From Neonectria sp. B-13 (taxonomy: Eukaryota > Ascomycota > Sordariomycetes > Hypocreales > Nectriaceae): a DNA stretch of 34,471 nucleotides. Below the pieces are notes generated by a model. The model was not told where the DNA came from. It worked only from the letters and a program-made list of their open reading frames with translations, and searched no databases. The stretch lies in the NCBI GenBank assembly GCA_002682825.1, contig NOKP01000062.1, forward strand, positions 68,736-103,206, given 5' to 3'. The position numbers and the translations under genes were made by a program. Position 1 is the first letter of the stretch; the number at the start of each line of letters is the position of its first letter. Below, piece by piece: positions 28,895-34,471 of the stretch.

Positions 28895-30103
28895 AAAGAT
28901 AGACAGAGTATGAAATTATCGCGTCCAGTCGATAGTCTGGAAATACAAGCCTGAAGTATGGAACAATCGTTCAATGACTGGGAATCTGGGCCTGGTCGTC
29001 TTGATGACTCGATTCTCTTGAGCTGACTTGTGGCCATATTAATGTCAATCAGACCGACAACATTGAGATGCTTCTCTAGTGCGGTGCAAAGCTGAAAGAA
29101 AATTTCCAGCTTCACCAGCGAGCCAACAGACTTTTACCCACCTGGGAACGGCCGCTTGGCTAGATTAAGTTTGGTTTGCTGGAGCGAGAGAGGATGGCGC
29201 AGGACGCTGTAACTGCGTTGATGGGGCAATACATGCCGATCCTGCGGGTGTCTTCGCGACGCCCAGCATCTCTGGCTTTGTAACTCAAAGATGTTCAAAT
29301 GAGCCGAGTCGGTGGCCTGCGTTCGTCGCTCAGAGACACGAGCGCACGCACTAGATGCCCTGGCACTTGCTGTAATCCTCACTCGCACGAGGCATGCCGT
29401 TAGTGGCGTTAGAGTATCGGGGCATGTCAGGCCTAGCCTCCACCTCTGTGGAACATTTATGATTGAGGCTGTCCTAGTTGTCACACGCTCCAGCACTGTG
29501 GAATGGGATTCGGAGGTTCCCCAGCTCAAAAACATAAGTTCATCCTTGATCATTCATCGGCAGGGTAATACACCGGGCAGGTAAAGTCCACCGACGCAGT
29601 TGTGGAAGAAGTAATTTTGGATGTGGGTGAACCAGGGTTCGGGTCATTGCATCCGACAATTGTAGACGCCTCATTATAGGATATCGTCTACCAGGCTCTA
29701 GAGCAGGTCTTCGAGACACAATCCATCGCGTTGCTGTTTTATTTTGAGTTTCTTTAGCTGATTTTACTCCATAAAGAACAGTCCAGGCAGTATGCCTATA
29801 TTAGACGTGACTCATTTACTAAGAGTAGATTCTGTGAGTAGAAGCCACTTTAGCTCGTTAAAATCATGTTATATGTCAGTTGCGATATTAGTGGAGCTTT
29901 ATATTTTATAGTTTATTCATACATAGAAGAACTTTATTATCGTATGATGAAAGAGATAAGCTAATGTAGGATCGAGACTCTAGTGTGGAGGAGGTCTAGA
30001 CCATGTTTACCATTCCAACCAATATGGAATTCAAGCGTGGCGTATCATGTCTTATGTCTGGATAACTAAAATCCAAGATTTTCCCTTAGACTGGTTTAAG
30101 TAC
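28895..30103. other. Intergenic; nothing recognised
   Basis: About 1.2 kb between two plus-strand genes. The 139-codon minus-strand frame at 29134-29553 has no recognisable motif. A perfect 10-bp palindrome GGTCTAGACC is at 29993-30002. Confidence 0.45.
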
Positions 30104-30110
30104 TATATAT
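30104..30110 (+). promoter_or_regulatory. Putative TATA box of the beta-helix protein gene
   Basis: TATATAT lies about 110 bp upstream of the ATG at 30217. Confidence 0.3.
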
Positions 30111-30216
30111 GTATCATAATGCATCAGTCTCAGAAATTGCCCTCTTGCCTCAGCACAACACAACAGAAGACACATTCACAAGAACTCAGATCACGGATCA
30201 CATTTCAGTTTTTACA

Positions 30217-31763
30217 ATGGAACCTTCCTTCACTTATACCTTCATCTTGTACTTTTGTTTCGCGATCCTTTGGCACGCTCCATGCCAGGCGTTGCAAACT
30301 CGGACGTCTTCAGTTAACTGGGCCAACGTTGTTACCTCCCGGGGTGATAAGTTCCCAGACTTCAGTTACTGCGGCTACCATAACTCGGAGACCCCAATTC
30401 CAAGCATCACCACTCCACAAATCACAATTGAGAGCCCCGGAAATCCTAATAAGGATATAGCCCCGGAAATTCAGAGAGCTATCGATAGCCTCTTTGAGAG
30501 CGGCGGAGGCGTTGTGAAGGTGCCTTCGGGTAGATTCGCTATTACTGCCGGTATACAGCTACGCAGCAAAGTCATTGTTACGGGTTCTGGTACTAGCGAC
30601 ACAACCCTCGTCATGAAAAGAAAGCCAACCAAGCCCGTCTTCACTCTCGGGAGACTCGGCGTTGCTCCCAGCGCAGAGTTTGGATATAGATCGAAGATCA
30701 CCAACTCCTATGTTCCAATCGGGTCTTCCACAGTTACTATTCGCAATAGTACTGGGTTTTCAGTTGGTCAGGATGTATATGTCTCTCGAGCTGTCACAGA
30801 TGGCTGGCTTAGGTATAATGGAATGGATGACCTGGTACGAGATGGAGATGAGCAAACCTGGATTCCAGTATGTTTCTATCATTTTCTCTTGATAAAACTT
30901 GCCAATGCTAACTCAAAGGAAAGATCGGCCAGAAAATCATGTCCCCAAATACGATCAAGGCTATCAACGGCAACCAAATCACATTTAGGATCCCGCTTGC
31001 AGATTCCCTCAACTCTAGATATATGACACCTGAGGTTTGGACCTATATCGCACCGGATCGCACTTTCGAGATGGGTGTTCAGAATCTTCGTATCGAAGTC
31101 CCTAATACATGCTCCGGGACATCTCTGTTAAACACCACCTGCAACTACGCCGCGGTTAGGTTTTCATCCTGGACGGTGGACAGCTGGGCAAAGGGGCTGA
31201 CTCTAGTGGGCTTCAACAAATTTTTCGAGGTTCAAAAGAATGCCGCTCGCATCACCATCCAGAGCAACACTATGGACAGGGATAGAGACATCGAAGGAGC
31301 CTCGCTTCCTTTCGATATCACCCTTAAAGGCTCACAAGTCCTCGTCAAAGACTGTGAACAAGTTGGCCTCAGCACAGCTAGATCTTTTTCCATTTCAACC
31401 GACGCTTTAACACCAGGGCCGAATGCAGTTGTGCGCTATACTACGCCCTCCAATTTGCAAACTATAGCTCCTTACCAGCGATGGGCATGGGGCATGCTCG
31501 TTGAGGATACCTCGGTCGCTACTAGATTCGAAAACCGAGGTAATAAGGGCTCGGGTCATGGTTGGACCATGAATGGTGGAGTCGGTTGGAATCTTAGGGG
31601 CGAAACTGTTTTCGAGTCTCCGCCACTTGGCACCAATTGGTGCGTCGGCTGTGGAAGACCGGAATCGGAAACGGGCTCTGGGAATGGCACCTTCATCCTC
31701 AAGGGCATTGAGGTGACCCCGACAAGCCTTTTCGGGTCTCAACTCAGTGCTCGAGGATTCTGA
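30217..31763 (+). CDS. Secreted right-handed beta-helix protein (pectate-lyase-superfamily fold), 2 exons
   Basis: Exon 1 is 30217-30867 and exon 2 is 30924-31763, joined across a 56-nt phase-0 intron (GTATGT...GAAAG), giving 496 aa. The ATG at 30217 opens a signal peptide (FTYTFILYFCFAILWHAPCQ); the in-frame upstream ATG at 30109 would bury it. The mature protein has DIAPEIQRAIDSLFESGGGV then VKVPSGRFAI, the usual first turn of pectate-lyase-like beta-helices. Turn-like repeats follow (VIVTGSGTSDTTL, NSTGFSVGQDVYVSR, AARITIQSNTMDRD), with several N-glycosylation sequons and a WCVGCG cysteine pair. Such proteins bind or cleave acidic polysaccharides outside the cell. I could not name a CAZy family or a catalytic residue. 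Its place after the GT2 and uronate-forming genes suggests a product-processing role; this is inference. The frame stays open for about 59 codons after the TGA. Confidence 0.75.
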
Positions 31764-32071
31764 GGAAGCAGTATAAGTAGTGGCATCGATGACGTTGTGC
31801 AAGTTCTTGCTGAGTTTGTCAAGGATAGTTACCATCTACCTACAATTACTAGCGAACTCTACTACTACTCTATAAGTCTTGATTGGAACGCGCCCCGTGC
31901 CAACTTTCCCGCGCATCCTAACAGAGCACACCGCGTTTCATAGTGCAGTATCCTTATTGAGTTTAATGAACCCCATAGTAAGAGAACCAATCAAGACGAA
32001 AGATTTCTAGAGAGTCAACCAGGTACCAGGATCAACTAGAGCTAGTTATTGCCAGTCTTCAGCCTTTACTG

Positions 32072-32159
32072 TCTCTCTCCTCCTTTCTCTCTCTCTCTTT
32101 CTCCCTCTCTCTCTCTCTCTTTCTCCCTCTCTCTCCCTCTCTTTCTCCCTCTCTCTCTT
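32072..32159 (+). repeat. CT-rich microsatellite
   Basis: About 88 bp of imperfect CTCTCT with TTTCTCCC interruptions. Confidence 0.9.
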
Positions 32160-32336
32160 ATCCTGTCTTCTAATATGACTGAACTAGTTGGGGTACGCCC
32201 CGGGGGCATCCAGGTCATTATTCCTTCTTGCCGTAAATCTGAGCTGTAGGGTAGATGCGTTTTCCGTCCCGCCTTAGATACCCGAGATGGTCCGTCACGT
32301 GTCTGTCCACACTGAGTGTGGAGGATGACGGATTAG

Positions 32337-33353
32337 GTGGTCTTAAGGTTAGCGGCCACGCCAGCAGCCTTCGATTACGTGCAAGAGGTTCGCGCTATAC
32401 ACGATATCATGCCATGTCCATTCATTACACCCCAACTCCAAGCTTTCCCTCCCTCCCAAGGCTCACCGACCACAGCTCCCGCCTCGGCTTCCCGTACCTG
32501 GACTGGAAGACCTCTCGCCAATCACCAGCATGGGCCGCAAGACTGGAAATGTTTTACGCCATTCGTCTTCTCGGCCGCGTCCGAGGCCTCTTTGATCGCC
32601 CAGCTACAGGCCTTTTCTAGCCATCTCAAGACCCGTCATGGAATCGACACATCCGACCTGGCCTGGACGCTGCACGCACGCAGAAGCCGCCTCTCCACCA
32701 AGACGGCCTTCTCGGCGCTGGCTATTGAGCAGCTGACGTCTAAGATGGACGCCAAGCTTGCAGAGGCATCAGTCGGCCTCCGCTCCAACACCAAGGCGGG
32801 CGCTGCTCGGCTGCTGGGCGTCTTCCCCGGGGGGCTGGGCGCACAGTGGCCGGCAATGGGTGCCGACTTGATCCGCTCGTCGGAATATGTGCGCGAGAGG
32901 ATCCGGCATCTTGAGCAGTCTTTGGCCACCCTGCCCCCCTCCGACCGTCCGCAATGAAGCCTCCAAGCCGAGGGAATGGAACCCGTCGATGCCCTCGAGG
33001 GCGATTACTGGAGGGACAACATGATACATGCGGTGCTGTTTGCCGACGCCGTCAAAAACGCTGTTGCGGCCACGGAGCAGCTTGACCTGGCCATCGAGGT
33101 CGGACCTCACCCGGCCCTCAGAGGCCCAGCCATGCAGAACGTCTCCGAGGTGCGGACCTCCCCCCTTCCGTACTGCAGTGCCCTCAGCCGGGGCAAGAAT
33201 GACATTGAGGCCTTCTCCGAGGCCCTGGGCTTCGTGTGGACCCATCTCCCACATCTGGTTGATTTCGCGTCTTTCGCATCAGACATCGGGGTTTCATCGT
33301 GGAGGTCATACACAATAAGAGGTAGAAGGTCAATAGCATCTAAAGATTATTAA
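32337..33353 (+). pseudogene. Polyketide synthase relic: KS-AT linker and acyltransferase edges, centre deleted
   Basis: One plus-strand frame holds pieces of a fungal iterative type I PKS. From about 32560 it reads PFVFSAASEASLIAQLQAFS and DLAWTLHARRSRLSTKTAFS, the post-KS linker. Next is the acyltransferase front edge GVFPGGLGAQWPAMGADLIR, with one extra codon compared with the usual GQGAQW block, up to LPPSDRPQ. A TGA follows at 32955-32957, where TGG (Trp) would fit. Immediately after, [30 protein letters not shown] and [16 protein letters not shown] are from the distal AT domain. About 200 residues between these blocks, including the GHSxG nucleophile, are missing. No KS, DH, MT, KR or ACP is visible on either side. 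The relic cannot load extender units. The similarity ends near 33290. Confidence 0.85.
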
Positions 33354-34061
33354 TATTTCCCTTTAAATATTAATCATCATGTACACACTTAGCTTTAATG
33401 TCTTCCTTAGGATAAAGAAGCTGCCCTGGAAGTCACCTTGGGTAACAAGACTAACCAAGCGAATGTGGACTCCAGCGGGATGGTCGTACGGGTCGGTTTC
33501 CTTAGATCAGCATGCTTGAGCAGCGTCTTGTGCCTTTGCTTGGAAATGCATTGTGAAGTTGCTCGTACGATCGCGATGTTTGAGGGAAGACTTGGATGGA
33601 AGAGGACCGATAATGTAAGCAGGAGCCTAAGGTATCGTACGGGTCGGTTCACTATCAGAGTCATTAACTTCAATTGGGTCAGGCCATCGGGCACAGCAAT
33701 AAGGGCAGATACAAGAGTCAGGGAGTCCCTTGCGAATGTCCTTGTAGCTATACTAAGACTTTGGGCAGATGATTTCAATATAAGGAGGCATCTTTATGTA
33801 TGAGGAAAGGAAGATGAAAGGAAGAAGAAAGAGAGAAGGAAAGGGGGTTATTATTGCTTTTGCTTAGCTAACTGTATGACTGTACGAAGACTTTGCTTTT
33901 GGCACTCTTTATACTACAGCCACTCACGTGAATTACTGTGATAGCTTCAAGTGATCTAATACGCAGCCAGCTGTTAGATTATTATAACTAGCTATAAGAT
34001 ATGCGTACAGCTGGCAACAGCTACCGCACAAATGAAGAAAAATTATAGCTTTTTCAATCAC
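33354..34061. other. No supported gene; repeated CGTACG-containing sequence
   Basis: Overlapping frames at 33407-33803 on both strands lack domains. TCGTACGGGTCGGTT occurs at both 33484-33498 and 33635-33649. An inverted pair GCCAGCTGT / ACAGCTGGC occurs near 33966 and 34004. Confidence 0.4.
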
Positions 34062-34068
34062 TATAAAA
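34062..34068 (+). promoter_or_regulatory. Putative TATA box of the right-edge gene
   Basis: TATAAAA lies about 115 bp upstream of the ATG at 34181 and is followed by a CT-rich leader (CTTCTTCCTTTTTCCTTTCC), a typical fungal promoter layout. Confidence 0.5.
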
Positions 34069-34119
34069 GCTTCTTCCTTTTTCCTTTCCTTTTATCATCA
34101 TCATCACCACCACCACCAC

Positions 34120-34173
34120 GTATGTACGAGCCCTTGATGAAATGACTGCTGGTATACTAACCTTCTTCCTTAG
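34120..34173 (+). other. Probable 5'UTR intron of the right-edge gene
   Basis: The donor is GTATGT after a run of CAC triplets, the branch is TACTAAC, and the acceptor is TTCCTTAG, 7 bp before the ATG at 34181. All three signals are strong. Confidence 0.55.
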
Positions 34174-34180
34174 AGTCATC

Positions 34181-34471
34181 ATGAGTTTGTACGCTTCTTT
34201 CGATATCGCTCCCCCATCGTACGCACAAGACCCTGAATTACTGACTGTGTTCACAGTCCCAACCCATGCATCGTTCCTGGCCAGAGCCGTCGCATCGTAC
34301 GTAACTTCTCTGTGAATCACTTCCTCGTACGATAACTAATATTCTCTTAGCCCACCATTGTACATCTCGTACAGGTGCCAGGTGAGCATCGCCTCTATGA
34401 GGTTGATGTCTCTGCCCAGCAACTCCGGCCGTACGTCAAAAACGCACTGCAGCGCGAGGTCCTAGCTCTGC
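34181..34471 (+). CDS. Unrecognised gene, 5' end only (runs off the window)
   Basis: Exons 34181-34218, 34257-34296 and 34351 to beyond 34471 join across introns of 38 nt (GTACGC...TCACAG, branch CTGAC) and 54 nt (GTACGT...TCTTAG, branch CTAAT). They give one frame: MSLYASFDIAPPS, NPCIVPGQSRRI, then PTIVHLVQVPGEHRLYEVDV and SAQQLRPYVKNALQREVLAL, still open at the edge. The 38-nt first intron is unusually short but has both ends and a branch-like site. A TATA box and a 5'UTR intron upstream support this as a real gene start. No signal peptide is visible. I do not recognise the family from the 66 or so residues present. Confidence 0.5.

Noticed and set aside
29134..29553. 139-codon minus-strand ORF between the GT2 and beta-helix genes
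   Set aside because: Low-information, Arg/Ser/Thr-rich product overlapping an antisense ORF; nothing supports expression.
29610..29690. Possible tRNA (GGTTCGGGTC resembles a B box)
   Set aside because: I could not fold a cloverleaf or find a matching A box.
33407..33803. Overlapping 120-codon ORFs on both strands
   Set aside because: Each mirrors the other, neither has a domain, and they lie in repeat-like sequence.

Overview
The window looks like a chromosome segment of a filamentous ascomycete, most likely a sordariomycete; that placement is inference. The support is short GT...AG introns of about 40-95 nt with CTAAC/CTGAC branch sites, a proteinase-K-type subtilase, a HET-domain gene, a Zn2Cys6 regulator, Fot1/pogo transposons with RIP-like C-to-T decay, and Helitron and polyketide synthase remnants.

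Layout. 1-2.4 kb: the 3' part of a truncated Helitron protein, followed by a fragment of a G-patch spliceosome factor (TFIP11/Ntr1 type). 3.4-5.1 kb: an intact three-exon secreted subtilisin-like protease. 5.9-7.5 kb (minus): a 91-codon unknown reading frame, then a monocarboxylate-transporter-like MFS pseudogene broken by a 14-bp tandem duplication, a nonsense codon and a lost C-terminus. 9.1-10.3 kb: a two-exon HET-domain gene. 10.4-14.2 kb: two Fot1/pogo-type transposons, each exactly 1860 bp, in opposite orientation and 15 bp apart, both inactivated. 14.2-17.8 kb: decayed coding relics, a Clr5-domain gene, and a 9-N gap flanked by a perfect 121-bp direct repeat that looks like an assembly artefact.

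18.2-31.8 kb is the most interesting part. It holds a 793-aa Zn2Cys6 regulator, a two-exon nucleotide-sugar dehydrogenase of the UDP-N-acetylhexosamine type (GGHC active-site motif), a four-exon chitin-synthase-like membrane GT2 and a secreted beta-helix (pectate-lyase-fold) protein. Together they suggest a locus that oxidises a UDP-sugar to a uronic acid, polymerises and exports it, and trims or modifies the product outside the cell. The joint role is inference; each family call rests on visible motifs.

32.3-33.4 kb: a polyketide synthase relic in which most of the acyltransferase domain, including its active site, is deleted. 34.0-34.5 kb: the 5' end of an unrecognised gene with tiny exons and a 5'UTR intron, running off the right edge.

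The window alternates working genes with relics carrying transitions, indels and chimeric junctions, as expected of a repeat-rich accessory region.
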